A stretch of 64,000 bases of DNA from Stutzerimonas stutzeri (GTDB taxonomy: Bacteria > Pseudomonadota > Gammaproteobacteria > Pseudomonadales > Pseudomonadaceae), in assembly GCF_038561965.1 (NCBI RefSeq), contig NZ_CP139348.1, forward strand, positions 4,154,001-4,218,000, written 5' to 3'. The notes beneath the pieces were generated by a model that saw only the letters and a program-made list of their open reading frames with translations, had not been told where the DNA came from and did not search any database. Position numbers and translations under genes: made by a program. Positions 1 through 8,471 of the stretch are shown here, one piece after another; the stretch's first letter is position 1, and every line of letters starts with the position of its first letter.

Positions 1-52
1 GAATCAAGCGAGCCGCCGGCCAGCATGGCCGCCGTGTGACGTGCTGCTCGCA

Positions 53-81
53 TAGGCAATCCGCTGGGTGCTGGGTATACT
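53..81 (+). promoter_or_regulatory. possible promoter of lptM-lysA-dapF
   Basis: A TATACT -10-like hexamer lies at 76-81, 34 bases before the lptM start. The hexamer 17 bases upstream (53-58) is a poor -35 match. The position fits a promoter for the first gene of the operon, but the call rests on the -10 alone. Confidence 0.3.
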
Positions 82-115
82 CCGGCGATTAGATTTTTCA
101 AGGATTCCAGTCCCC

Positions 116-256
116 ATGAAGCGTCTCCTGCTTCCCTTCATTGCTCTCGCCGTCTTCGCCGCCGCGCTCAGCGGTTGCGGCCAGAAAGGTCCGTTGTACC
201 TACCGGATGACGAGCAAGCCGTCAAAGAACGTTCCAAAGATCGTTTCGAACTCTAA
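116..256 (+). CDS. lptM: LptM (YifL-type) LPS-assembly lipoprotein
   Basis: A 46-residue lipoprotein. The sequence shows a short basic start, a hydrophobic stretch and a lipobox (LSGC) with Cys at about residue 21. It is followed by GQKGPLYLP, the signature of the YifL/LptM family. LptM helps oxidative maturation of the outer-membrane LPS translocon LptD (family knowledge). The protein would be an outer-membrane lipoprotein facing the periplasm. It lies 12 bases upstream of lysA, as in other pseudomonads and enterics. The ATG at 116 is chosen because the open frame further upstream is not signal-like. Confidence 0.9.
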   Translation: MKRLLLPFIALAVFAAALSGCGQKGPLYLPDDEQAVKERSKDRFEL

Positions 257-268
257 AGGAGGCTGTTC

Positions 269-1516
269 ATGGAGGCCTTCTCGTACCGCGACGGTCAACT
301 CTTCGCGGAAGGCGTGGCACTGCCCGCACTTGCGCAACGCTTCGGCACCCCGACCTATGTCTATTCCCGCGCGCACATCGAAGCCCAGTATCGGGCCTAT
401 GCCGATGCGCTGGATGGCATGCCACATCTGGTCTGTTTTGCCGTCAAAGCCAATTCCAACCTAGGCGTGCTGAATGTGCTGGCGCGCCTAGGTGCGGGCT
501 TCGATATCGTTTCGCGCGGTGAGCTGGAGCGCGTGCTGGCCGCCGGTGGGCAGCCGGACCGTATCGTCTTCTCCGGCGTTGGCAAGACCCGCGACGACAT
601 GCGCCGTGCGCTGGAAGTCGGCGTGCACTGCTTCAACGTGGAATCCACCGATGAGCTGGAGCGCCTGCAGCAGGTCGCCGCCGAGCTCGGCACAAAGGCG
701 CCGGTGTCGCTACGGGTCAATCCAGACGTCGATGCCGGCACCCACCCGTACATTTCCACAGGCCTGAAAGAGAACAAGTTCGGCATCGATATCGACAACG
801 CCGAGACGGCCTATGCCCGTGCAGCCGAGCTGCCGAACCTGGAAGTGGTCGGCGTCGATTGCCACATCGGTTCGCAGCTGACCAGCTTGCCGCCCTTCCT
901 CGATGCCCTCGACCGCCTGCTGGCGTTGGTCGATCGCTTGGCGGAACGCGGCATCCAGATCCGTCACCTGGATCTGGGCGGCGGCCTCGGCGTGCGTTAC
1001 CGCGACGAGCAGCCACCGCTGGCCGGTGACTACATCCAGGCCGTACGTCAGCGTATCGAAGGCCGCGGGCTGGCGCTGGTGTTCGAACCGGGCCGTTCCA
1101 TCGTCGCGAATGCCGGCGTATTGCTGACCCGCGTGGAATACCTCAAGCACACCGCGCACAAGGATTTCGCCATCGTCGATGCAGCGATGAACGACCTGAT
1201 CCGTCCAGCCCTGTATCAGGCCTGGATGAATGTCATCGCGGTGCAACCGCACGAAGGCGATACACGTCGTTACGACATCGTCGGTCCGATCTGCGAAACC
1301 GGTGATTTCCTCGCCAAGGATCGTGAGCTGACCCTGGCCGAAGGCGATCTGCTGGCAGTGTGTTCGGCTGGCGCCTACGGCTTCGTCATGAGCTCCAACT
1401 ACAACACCCGCGGCCGCGCCGCCGAGGTGCTGGTGGACGGTGACCAGGCGTTTGAAGTGCGCCGTCGCGAGAGCGTTCAGGAGCTATACGCCGGCGAAAG
1501 CCTGCTGCCCACTTGA
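269..1516 (+). CDS. lysA: diaminopimelate decarboxylase
   Basis: This 415-residue PLP enzyme catalyses the last step of lysine synthesis, meso-diaminopimelate to L-lysine plus CO2. Visible family features are the PLP lysine in FAVKANSN (K60), the HIGSQ motif, the GGGLG phosphate-binding loop and the C-terminal ICETGDF with the active-site Cys contributed across the dimer. The length is typical. An AGGAGG-like site precedes the ATG. It is followed 10 bases later by dapF, which makes its substrate, so the two steps are co-transcribed. Confidence 0.97.
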   Translation: MEAFSYRDGQLFAEGVALPALAQRFGTPTYVYSRAHIEAQYRAYADALDGMPHLVCFAVKANSNLGVLNVLARLGAGFDIVSRGELERVLAAGGQPDRIVFSGVGKTRDDMRRALEVGVHCFNVESTDELERLQQVAAELGTKAPVSLRVNPDVDAGTHPYISTGLKENKFGIDIDNAETAYARAAELPNLEVVGVDCHIGSQLTSLPPFLDALDRLLALVDRLAERGIQIRHLDLGGGLGVRYRDEQPPLAGDYIQAVRQRIEGRGLALVFEPGRSIVANAGVLLTRVEYLKHTAHKDFAIVDAAMNDLIRPALYQAWMNVIAVQPHEGDTRRYDIVGPICETGDFLAKDRELTLAEGDLLAVCSAGAYGFVMSSNYNTRGRAAEVLVDGDQAFEVRRRESVQELYAGESLLPT

Positions 1517-1526
1517 GGCCAAGATC

Positions 1527-2357
1527 ATGCTTCTGCGCTTTACCAAGATGCACGGTCTGGGCAACGACTTCATGGTCGTCGACCTGGTCAGCCAGCACGC
1601 ACACATCCAGCCTAAGCACGCCAAGCAGTGGGGCGACCGCCACACCGGCATCGGCTTCGACCAACTGCTGATCGTCGAACCACCACAGAACCCGGACGTG
1701 GATTTTCGCTACCGCATCTTCAATTCCGACGGTTCGGAAGTGGAGCAATGCGGTAACGGCGCGCGCTGCTTCGCCCGCTTCGTGGTCGACAAGCGCCTGA
1801 CCGTCAAACGCAAGATCAAGGTCGAAACCAAGGGCGGCATGATCGAGCTGGACATCCGCCCCGACGGCCAGATCCGCGTCGACATGGGCCAGCCCCGACT
1901 GGTACCGGCCGATATCCCGTTCCAGGCCGAGCAGGAAGGCCTGAGTTACCCACTCGAGGTCGATGGACAGCGCGTCGAGCTGGCCGCCGTGTCGATGGGT
2001 AACCCGCATGCGGTGCTGCGTGTCGACAGTGTCGAACAGGCGCCGGTGCATGAGCTGGGACCGCAGATTGAACATCACCCGCGCTTTCCACAACGAGTCA
2101 ACGTCGGCTTCCTGCAGGTCGTCGACCGCCACCATGCGCGTCTGCGCGTATGGGAACGCGGCGCCGGCGAAACCCAGGCCTGCGGAACCGGGGCCTGCGC
2201 TGCCGCGGTAGCCGCCATTCGCCAGGGCTGGATGGATTCGCCAGTACAAATCGACCTGCCTGGTGGCCGTCTGTCCATCGAATGGGCAGGTCCCGGACAG
2301 CCGGTTATGATGACCGGCCCCGCCGTTCGCGTATTTGAAGGACAGGTTCGCCTATGA
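1527..2357 (+). CDS. dapF: diaminopimelate epimerase
   Basis: A 276-residue enzyme converting LL- to meso-diaminopimelate for lysine and peptidoglycan. Both catalytic cysteines are visible: EQCGNGARCF (Cys75) and ETQACGTGA near residue 219. The start MLLRFTKMHGLGNDF is the classic DapF N-terminus, so the ATG at 1527 is preferred over the longer open frame. The stop codon overlaps the start of the next gene (ATGA), indicating translational coupling. Confidence 0.97.
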   Translation: MLLRFTKMHGLGNDFMVVDLVSQHAHIQPKHAKQWGDRHTGIGFDQLLIVEPPQNPDVDFRYRIFNSDGSEVEQCGNGARCFARFVVDKRLTVKRKIKVETKGGMIELDIRPDGQIRVDMGQPRLVPADIPFQAEQEGLSYPLEVDGQRVELAAVSMGNPHAVLRVDSVEQAPVHELGPQIEHHPRFPQRVNVGFLQVVDRHHARLRVWERGAGETQACGTGACAAAVAAIRQGWMDSPVQIDLPGGRLSIEWAGPGQPVMMTGPAVRVFEGQVRL

Positions 2358-3049
2358 CCGACCAGACCCAGGGCAGCATGCCGCTACCCGACGCCGAAGC
2401 CGTCGCTGCCTACCTGCGCGCCCATCCGGAATTCTTCGTCGATCACGACGAGCTGATCCCGGAGCTGCGCATCCCCCATCAGCCGGGCGCTGCGGTGTCG
2501 CTAGTGGAGCGCCAGGTCAAGTTGCTGCGCGAACGCAACATCGAGATGCGGCATCGTCTGTCGCAGCTGATGGATGTGGCGCGCGACAACGACCGCCTGT
2601 TCGACAAGACTCGCCGACTGGTGCTCGACTTGCTCGACGCCGGCAGCCTGGAAGAAGTGGTCAGCGCGGTCGAAGATAGCCTTCGCCATGAGTTTCAGGT
2701 CCCTTATGTCAGCCTGATCCTGTTCAGCGACGCCACGCTGCCGGTCGGCCGCTGCGTCAGCACTGGCGAAGCGCAGCAGAGCATCGGCGGGTTGCTCGAA
2801 GGTGGCAAGACCATCTGCGGCGTGCTCCGCCCGCATGAGCTGAGCTTTCTATTTGGCGCAGAAGACAGCGGCAGCGTCGGTTCCGCCGCTGTGGTCAGCC
2901 TGAACAATCAGCTCGGTGTGCTGGCCATTGGCAGCCCAGACCCGCAACACTACAAGAGTTCGCTGGGCACGCTATTCCTCGGCTATATCGCCGAAGTGCT
3001 GACCCGCGTGTTGCCGCGCTTCGGCACCCCGCTGCGCTCGGTACGCTAG
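2354..3049 (+). CDS. DUF484 (YigA-like, GAF-fold) protein
   Basis: A 231-residue cytoplasmic protein of the DUF484 family, the YigA equivalent that sits between dapF and xerC in many gammaproteobacteria. The N-terminal part (PDAEAVAAYLRAHPEFFVDHDELI) matches the family's opening motif and is followed by a short coiled coil. The C-terminal two-thirds looks GAF-like. Its biochemical role is unknown. It overlaps dapF by four bases and precedes xerC by 85, so it is probably in the same transcript. Confidence 0.9.
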   Translation: MTDQTQGSMPLPDAEAVAAYLRAHPEFFVDHDELIPELRIPHQPGAAVSLVERQVKLLRERNIEMRHRLSQLMDVARDNDRLFDKTRRLVLDLLDAGSLEEVVSAVEDSLRHEFQVPYVSLILFSDATLPVGRCVSTGEAQQSIGGLLEGGKTICGVLRPHELSFLFGAEDSGSVGSAAVVSLNNQLGVLAIGSPDPQHYKSSLGTLFLGYIAEVLTRVLPRFGTPLRSVR

Positions 3050-3134
3050 ACGTAGCGATACGCCGCAAGCTTCGCGCAGCAGGAACAAGGCCGCGCGGCA
3101 AGACCAAAGGCTTTCACTTGGAGCTCGAAGCTTG

Positions 3135-4037
3135 ATGCTTGCAACTGCTCTCGACGCCTACTTCGAATACCTGCGCAGTGCGCGGCAGCTGTCCGGCCAC
3201 TCGCTGGATGGCTACCGCCGCGACCTGAACAAACTGCTGGCCTATTGTGAGCGCGAGCACATCGCCGACTGGCGCGAGCTGCAAGGCCGGCATCTGCGCC
3301 AACTGGTCGGTGAACTGCATCGCCAGGGCCAATCCAGCCGTAGCCTGGCGCGCCTGCTGTCATCGGTACGCGGCCTGTATCGCTATCTCAATCAGGAAGG
3401 GCTCTGCCAGCACGATCCAGCCGCCGGCCTGTCTGCACCGAAAGGTGAACGTCGACTACCGAAGCTGCTGGATACCGACCGCGCCATGCAGCTGCTCGAT
3501 GGCGGCGTCGAGGATGATTTCATTGCGCTGCGCGATCAGGCCATGCTCGAACTTTTCTACTCGTCCGGCTTGCGCCTGTCGGAGCTGGTCGGCCTGAACC
3601 TTGATCAGCTCGACCTGCCCGCCGGCCTCGTCCGGGTGCTCGGCAAGGGCAATAAGGTGCGCGAGCTGCCGGTCGGGCGCAAGGCACGCGAGGCGCTGCG
3701 GGCGTGGCTGCCGCTGCGGGCGCTGACCAATCCGGCCGACGGTGCGGTCTTCATCGGTCAGCAGGGCCGGCGCCTCGGCGCCCGTGCGGTGCAGATGCGC
3801 GTACGGGAAGCGGGCGTCCGGGAACTCGGCCAGCATCTGCATCCACACATGCTGCGCCACAGCTTTGCCAGTCACATGCTGGAATCGTCTCAAGACCTGC
3901 GCTCGGTGCAGGAGCTGCTAGGCCACGCCGACATCGGCACCACGCAAATCTATACCCATCTGGATTTTCAGCACCTGGCCAAGGTCTACGATCAGGCGCA
4001 TCCGCGCGCCAAGCGCAAGCAGGGCACCGACACATGA
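3135..4037 (+). CDS. xerC: site-specific tyrosine recombinase XerC
   Basis: A 300-residue recombinase that, with XerD, resolves chromosome dimers at dif. Visible features are an N-terminal SAM-like core-binding domain and a C-terminal catalytic domain. The full active-site set is present: Arg147 (SSGLRLSEL), a lysine in the beta-hairpin GKGNKV, H238-x-x-R241 (HMLRH), His264 (LLGHADI) and nucleophile Tyr273 (QIYTHL). A TTG directly precedes the ATG; I chose the ATG. It overlaps the next gene by four bases. Orthologues in pseudomonads are also called sss. Confidence 0.95.
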   Translation: MLATALDAYFEYLRSARQLSGHSLDGYRRDLNKLLAYCEREHIADWRELQGRHLRQLVGELHRQGQSSRSLARLLSSVRGLYRYLNQEGLCQHDPAAGLSAPKGERRLPKLLDTDRAMQLLDGGVEDDFIALRDQAMLELFYSSGLRLSELVGLNLDQLDLPAGLVRVLGKGNKVRELPVGRKAREALRAWLPLRALTNPADGAVFIGQQGRRLGARAVQMRVREAGVRELGQHLHPHMLRHSFASHMLESSQDLRSVQELLGHADIGTTQIYTHLDFQHLAKVYDQAHPRAKRKQGTDT

Positions 4038-4735
4038 GCATTCGCCTGATCACGTTCGACCTGGACGATACCTTCTGGGAAACCACGCCAGCCATCCAAA
4101 GCGCCGAGACCGCGCTACGCGACTGGTTGGGCATCCACGCACCTCGCCTGGGCGAATTTCCCGTCGAGGCGCTGGGCGCGATCCGGCGCATGCTGGTCGA
4201 ACAGGAACCGGCGCTGCGCCACCGTATCAGCGAACTGCGTCGGCGCATTCTGCAGCATGCGCTGCACGATGCCGGCTACCCCAGCGACGAAGCGGGCGAA
4301 CTGGCCGAGCAGGCCTTTGAGGTTTTTCTCGACGCGCGCCACCAGGTCCAGATATTCCCGGATGTGCAGCCGACCCTGGAGTTTCTCGCCAATCACTACA
4401 CCCTCGGTGTGATCACCAACGGCAATGCCGACGTGCGCCGCCTGGGCCTGGCCGACTATTTCCAGTTCACCCTATGCGCCGAGGAGCTGGGCATTGGCAA
4501 GCCTGACCCGCATCCGTTCCAGCAGGCCCTGCGCCTGGGCGACACACGTCCGGAGCAGGCCGTGCATATCGGCGATCACGCGCTGGACGACATCGCCGGC
4601 GCGCAACAAGCCGGCCTGCGGGCGATCTGGTTCAACCCCAAGCATGTCATCTGGACGCACGATTACCATCCCGACGCCGAGATCCACAGCCTGGCCGAAC
4701 TACCCAAGCGGCTGCTCGCCTGGCGCGGCGACTAA
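4034..4735 (+). CDS. yigB: YigB-like HAD-IA phosphatase
   Basis: A 233-residue haloacid-dehalogenase hydrolase. The motifs are in order: FDLDDT (nucleophile D9, D11), ITNGNAD, the GKPDPHPF lysine loop and HIGDHALDDIAGA. The position directly after xerC matches E. coli yigB, whose product acts on FMN and the riboflavin intermediate 5-amino-6-ribitylaminouracil phosphate (family knowledge). The exact substrate here is inferred from synteny only. It is the last gene of the plus-strand operon and is followed by a strong hairpin. Confidence 0.85.
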   Translation: MSIRLITFDLDDTFWETTPAIQSAETALRDWLGIHAPRLGEFPVEALGAIRRMLVEQEPALRHRISELRRRILQHALHDAGYPSDEAGELAEQAFEVFLDARHQVQIFPDVQPTLEFLANHYTLGVITNGNADVRRLGLADYFQFTLCAEELGIGKPDPHPFQQALRLGDTRPEQAVHIGDHALDDIAGAQQAGLRAIWFNPKHVIWTHDYHPDAEIHSLAELPKRLLAWRGD

Positions 4736-4759
4736 GCGAGAACCCTCACGCCAGACGCG

Positions 4760-4785
4760 AAAAAGCCCGCTTTGGAGGCGGGCTT
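4760..4785. terminator. bidirectional rho-independent terminator
   Basis: An 8-bp stem AAGCCCGC/GCGGGCTT (4763-4770 and 4778-4785) with a 7-base loop, preceded by an A-run that becomes a T-run on the minus strand. It lies between the convergent ends of yigB and sutA. It is a good intrinsic terminator for sutA and a weaker one for yigB. Confidence 0.85.
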
Positions 4786-4804
4786 ATCGCAATTCGTTTC
4801 GTGC

Positions 4805-5134
4805 TCAGATAGGGCGGCTGCCGTACTTGCTGTCCGGCTTCTTCGGCGGGTCGGCGACCACATTGGGTTCGACTTCCTGCACCTGACCGCCACGCGCCAG
4901 GAATTCTTCCATGGCCCGCGCCAGCGCATCGCGCTCTTTCTGCTTGGCTTCCAGACTCGGCAGCTCGTCCGGCTCTACCGCCTTCGCCTTGGTTTTCTTG
5001 ACCGGCGTAGCGCGCTCGCTATCGGTCCCTTCATCATCGAGACTGTCGTCGCCCTCGTCGGCCGCGTTCAGCTCTTCCCCTTCCTCCTCGTCGCTAACGT
5101 CCAGATCGTCTTGTTCTAGTTCTTCGTCACTCAT
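4805..5134 (-). CDS. sutA: SutA-like slow-growth transcription regulator
   Basis: A 109-residue, very acidic protein. The N-terminal half is almost all Asp/Glu with Ser/Ala. The middle carries a Lys-rich patch and the C-terminal half has a conserved helix (SLEAKQKERDALARAMEEFL). It ends in DSKYGSRPI, which I recognise from P. aeruginosa SutA. That protein binds RNA polymerase and alters transcription during slow growth (family knowledge). The ATG at 5134 has GAGG at a suitable distance; an in-frame ATG six codons upstream lacks one. It has its own terminator downstream. Confidence 0.85.
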   Translation of the reverse strand: MSDEELEQDDLDVSDEEEGEELNAADEGDDSLDDEGTDSERATPVKKTKAKAVEPDELPSLEAKQKERDALARAMEEFLARGGQVQEVEPNVVADPPKKPDSKYGSRPI

Positions 5135-5212
5135 GTTCAACCTCATGGCCATGCCAAAGCGGAGTAAGTTATAGCCCAGCGCTGCGGAAATACCGACACC
5201 GCCAAAAAAAAT

Positions 5213-5638
5213 TCAACTTGCCGTCCCGTGCAGCGTTGCCACTACCTGCCGCGCTCCACCCTGGTCGCGGTGTTCCCCGAGATAGATGCCCTGCCAGGTG
5301 CCAAGGGCCAGACGGCCCTCGCTGACAGGAAGGCTCAACTGACAACCGAGCAAACTGGCCTTGAAATGCGCCGGCAGATCGTCCGGCCCTTCGTAGTCAT
5401 GCTCGTAGCCTCCCTCATCCTGCGGCACCAGGCGATTGAAGAAGCGCTCGAAATCTCGTCGAACCGCTGCATCGGCATTCTCGTTGATCGTCAGCGACGC
5501 CGAGGTATGCCGCAGCCACAGGTGTAACAGACCGACCCGGCATTGCTGCAGTTCCGGCAATGCGTCGAGCAGCTCATCGGTGACCAGATGAAAGCCGCGT
5601 GAACGCGCGCGCAAGGTGATCAGGGTCTGTTGCCACAT
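5213..5638 (-). CDS. yjbQ: YjbQ / UPF0047 family protein
   Basis: A 141-residue member of the YjbQ family. Signature stretches visible are LLHLWLRHTSASLTINENAD, YEHDYEGPDDLPAH and GTWQGIYLGEHR. Family members show weak thiamine-phosphate-synthase-like activity, but the physiological role is unsettled. I start at MWQQTL because family members begin there. In-frame ATG at 5653 and TTG at 5659 are alternatives; none has a strong ribosome site. Confidence 0.88.
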   Translation of the reverse strand: MWQQTLITLRARSRGFHLVTDELLDALPELQQCRVGLLHLWLRHTSASLTINENADAAVRRDFERFFNRLVPQDEGGYEHDYEGPDDLPAHFKASLLGCQLSLPVSEGRLALGTWQGIYLGEHRDQGGARQVVATLHGTAS

Positions 5639-5689
5639 GTTCGGAAGGCTCATGTTCAACGGCTGGTCGCGCGCATTCTAGCGTGGCGC

Positions 5690-5722
5690 AAAAAAAAACA
5701 AAGGGCGCCCAAAGGCGCCCTT
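5690..5722 (-). terminator. rho-independent terminator of the glnK-amt operon
   Basis: A perfect 9-bp stem AAGGGCGCC/GGCGCCCTT (5701-5709, 5714-5722) with a 4-base loop. On the minus strand it is followed by a near-uninterrupted T-tract (5690-5699). It lies 20 bases after the stop of the second amt gene. Confidence 0.92.
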
Positions 5723-5741
5723 GTCATATAGCAGCGAATCG

Positions 5742-6992
5742 TTACTGGCGAGTGAACTCCGGATAGGCTTCCAGACCGCACTCGACCACATCCACGCCTT
5801 CGTATTCTTCTTCCTCGCTGACACGCAGGCCCATCACTGCCTTGATGATGCTCCAGACGATCAGGCTGGCGATGAAGACCCAAAGGAAGATCGATACCAG
5901 GCCCAGCAGCTGGGCACCGAAAGTGGCATCGGCATTGGTCAGCGGCACGGCCAGCAGGCCCCACATGCCGGCGACACCGTGCACGGAGATCGCACCGACC
6001 GGGTCATCGAGCTTGAGCTTGTCCAGGCCAAGGATACTGAACACCACCAGCACACCGCCGACGCCACCGATCAGCGTCGCCTGCAGGGCACTCGGCGTCA
6101 GGGGCTCGGCGGTGATCGCCACCAGGCCAGCCAGCGCGCCGTTGAGCACCATGGTCAGGTCGGACTTGCCGAACAATAGACGCGCGGTGATCAGCGCCGC
6201 GATCAGGCCGCCAGCGGCGCCCATGTTGGTGTTGACGAACACCTGAGCGACGGCGTTGGCGTCTTCGATAGTGCTCATCTTCAGCTGCGAGCCACCATTG
6301 AAGCCGAACCAGCCCATCCACAGGATGAAGGCACCCAGGGTCGCCAGCGGCATGTTGGCACCGGGAATGGCGTTGATTTGACCGTTCGCACCGTACTTGC
6401 CCTTACGCGGACCAAGCAGCAGGACACCAGCCAGAGCGGCAGCCGCACCGGCCATATGCACAATGCCGGAGCCTGCGAAGTCGAGGAAACCAGCCGCGTC
6501 GAGGAAGCCACCGCCCCACTTCCAGAAGCCCTGAACCGGGTAGATGAAGCCAGTCATGACCACCGCGAAGGCGATAAAGGCCCACAGCTTCATGCGCTCG
6601 GCCACGGCACCGGAAACCACCGACATGCAGGTCGCAGCGAAGACGATCTGGAAGAAGAAGTCGGCGCGGGCGGAATAGTAAGGCGCGTCCTCGCCACCGG
6701 CAGCGACCAGGTCGACCGCATGCTCGTCACCGATCAGGAAACCCAGGCTCGGGAAGATGCCGCCTTCCGGGCTGGAGTACATGATGTAGTAGCCGACCAG
6801 CAGATACATGACCGACGCCAGCGCGTAGAGCACGATGTTCTTGGTGAGGATCTCGGCAGTGTTCTTCGCCCGCACCAGCCCGGCTTCGAGCATGGCGAAA
6901 CCTGCCGCCATCCACATCACCAGCGCTCCGCAGATCACGAAGTAGAAGGTATCGAGTCCGTACTGGACGGGTATCAATGCAGTGCTATCCAT
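5742..6992 (-). CDS. amtB: ammonium transporter (second Amt paralogue)
   Basis: A 416-residue polytopic inner-membrane Amt/Mep channel of about 11 membrane segments, conducting ammonia/ammonium. The two pore histidines are visible in SGIVHMAGA and GAISVHGVAG. It has no cleavable signal peptide, unlike the upstream paralogue. It lies 124 bases downstream of that gene on the same strand and ends just before the operon's terminator. The C-terminal tail (VSEEEEYEGVDVVECGLEAYPEF) is of the type that meets PII proteins. An AGAGGTGA ribosome site precedes the ATG. Confidence 0.93.
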   Translation of the reverse strand: MDSTALIPVQYGLDTFYFVICGALVMWMAAGFAMLEAGLVRAKNTAEILTKNIVLYALASVMYLLVGYYIMYSSPEGGIFPSLGFLIGDEHAVDLVAAGGEDAPYYSARADFFFQIVFAATCMSVVSGAVAERMKLWAFIAFAVVMTGFIYPVQGFWKWGGGFLDAAGFLDFAGSGIVHMAGAAAALAGVLLLGPRKGKYGANGQINAIPGANMPLATLGAFILWMGWFGFNGGSQLKMSTIEDANAVAQVFVNTNMGAAGGLIAALITARLLFGKSDLTMVLNGALAGLVAITAEPLTPSALQATLIGGVGGVLVVFSILGLDKLKLDDPVGAISVHGVAGMWGLLAVPLTNADATFGAQLLGLVSIFLWVFIASLIVWSIIKAVMGLRVSEEEEYEGVDVVECGLEAYPEFTRQ

Positions 6993-7081
6993 GTGTCACC
7001 TCTTGCTGTCGCGCTGTGTGCGCTATTCGGTCCGCAGGCCACCGCATGCCGCTCCGGTGATCTGCGCCGCTTTTGGGTTGG

Positions 7082-7100
7082 CCCCGGGTTGGCTCCGGGG
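7082..7100 (-). other. intercistronic hairpin between the two amt genes
   Basis: A 6-bp GC stem CCCCGG/CCGGGG (7082-7087, 7095-7100) with a 7-base loop, in the 124-base gap between amt genes. No T-run follows on the minus strand. It could be an RNA-stabilising or partial attenuating hairpin rather than a full terminator. Confidence 0.35.
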
Positions 7101-7116
7101 TCTGCGCTGAAATGGG

Positions 7117-8433
7117 TTACAGGTTGTAGCCGCGTTCGTTATGCAGGCTGAGGTCCAGACCGATGGTTTCCTGCTCCTCGTTGACCCGCAGGCCCATCAC
7201 CAGATCGATCGCCTTGAGGATCAGGTAGGTGACGATTGCGGTGTACACCACGGTAAAGAGCACGCCCTTGAACTGAATCCACAGCTGCAGGCCGATGTTC
7301 TCCACCTCGCCGAAACCGCCCAGCATCGGTGCGGCGAAGACGCCGGTGAGCAGCGCACCGACGATGCCGCCAATGCCGTGCACGCCGAAGGCATCCAGCG
7401 AATCGTCGTAGCCGAGCTTGCGTTTCAGGCTGGTGGCGCAGAAGAAGCAGACCACTCCGGAAACCAGACCAATGACCAGCGCACCCATCGGACCGACAGT
7501 GCCGGCCGCCGGCGTAATGGCAACCAGACCGGCCACTACACCGGAGGCGATGCCCAGCGCGCTGGGTTTGCCGTGGCCGATCCACTCGGCGAACATCCAG
7601 CCCAGCGCAGCCGCCGCGGTGGCAATCTGGGTAACCAGCATGGCCATGCCAGCGGTGCCGTTGGCGGCGACAGCCGAGCCTGCGTTGAAGCCGAACCAGC
7701 CGACCCAGAGCATGGCCGCACCGATCAGGGTCAGGCCCAGGTTGTGCGGTGCCATCGGTGTGGTCGGATAACCCTTGCGCTTGCCCAGCACCAGGCAGGC
7801 CACCAGACCGGCGACACCGGCATTGATGTGCACCACGGTGCCACCGGCGAAGTCGAGAACGCCCCAGTCCCACATCAGGCCGCCATCGCCGCCCCAGACC
7901 ATGTGCGCGATCGGTGCATAGACCAGCGTGAACCAGACGCCCATGAACACCAGCATCGCGGAAAACTTCATGCGTTCGGCGAAGGCGCCGACGATGAGCG
8001 CCGGGGTGATGATGGCGAAGGTCATCTGAAACGTGATGAAGACACTTTCCGGGAAGGCGCCGACCAGACTGTCCGGCGTCAGGCCGCTAAGAAACGCGCG
8101 GTCCAGACCGCCAACGAAGGAATTGAAGTTGGTGACGCCCGCTTCCATCCCGGTGGTATCGAAAGCGAGGCTGTAGCCGTAGACCATCCAGAGGATGCTC
8201 ATCAGGCCGGTGACGGCAAAGCACTGCATCATCACCGAGAGAATGTTCTTCGAGCGGACCATGCCGCCGTAGAACAGCGCCAGCCCAGGGATGGTCATGA
8301 ACAGCACCAGCGCAGTGGCCGTCAGCATCCATGCCGTGTCGCCTGAATCCAGCGTTGCCTCCTGCGCCAGGGCCAGGCCTGGACTTATCAGAGACAAAAG
8401 GGCTCCTAGCCCTGCGAATTTTCGCAGAGTCAT
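7117..8433 (-). CDS. amtB: ammonium transporter AmtB
   Basis: A 438-residue AmtB channel. A signal peptide is visible (MTLRKFAGLGALLSLISPGLALA, probable cleavage near residue 23), followed by about 11 membrane helices. The pore histidines lie in GGTVVHINAG and DAFGVHGIGG. It is 38 bases downstream of glnK, whose product plugs AmtB when nitrogen is plentiful. AGGAG precedes the ATG. Expression is expected under nitrogen limitation through the sigma-54 promoter upstream of glnK. Confidence 0.95.
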   Translation of the reverse strand: MTLRKFAGLGALLSLISPGLALAQEATLDSGDTAWMLTATALVLFMTIPGLALFYGGMVRSKNILSVMMQCFAVTGLMSILWMVYGYSLAFDTTGMEAGVTNFNSFVGGLDRAFLSGLTPDSLVGAFPESVFITFQMTFAIITPALIVGAFAERMKFSAMLVFMGVWFTLVYAPIAHMVWGGDGGLMWDWGVLDFAGGTVVHINAGVAGLVACLVLGKRKGYPTTPMAPHNLGLTLIGAAMLWVGWFGFNAGSAVAANGTAGMAMLVTQIATAAAALGWMFAEWIGHGKPSALGIASGVVAGLVAITPAAGTVGPMGALVIGLVSGVVCFFCATSLKRKLGYDDSLDAFGVHGIGGIVGALLTGVFAAPMLGGFGEVENIGLQLWIQFKGVLFTVVYTAIVTYLILKAIDLVMGLRVNEEQETIGLDLSLHNERGYNL

Positions 8434-8471
8434 GGTTTTACTCCTGGGGCGTGGGGGTTCGGAGGTGCTGC

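Noticed and set aside
4..237. 77-codon minus-strand frame opposite lptM
   Set aside because: Shadow of the lipoprotein gene; a divergent gene (cyaY in related genomes) may lie just outside the window but is not visible.
3704..4033. N-terminal extension of the YigB frame
   Set aside because: It runs out of frame through xerC; the true start overlaps the xerC stop.
7141..8346. 401-codon plus-strand frame opposite amtB
   Set aside because: Gln/His/Asp-rich antisense shadow; amtB itself is certain.
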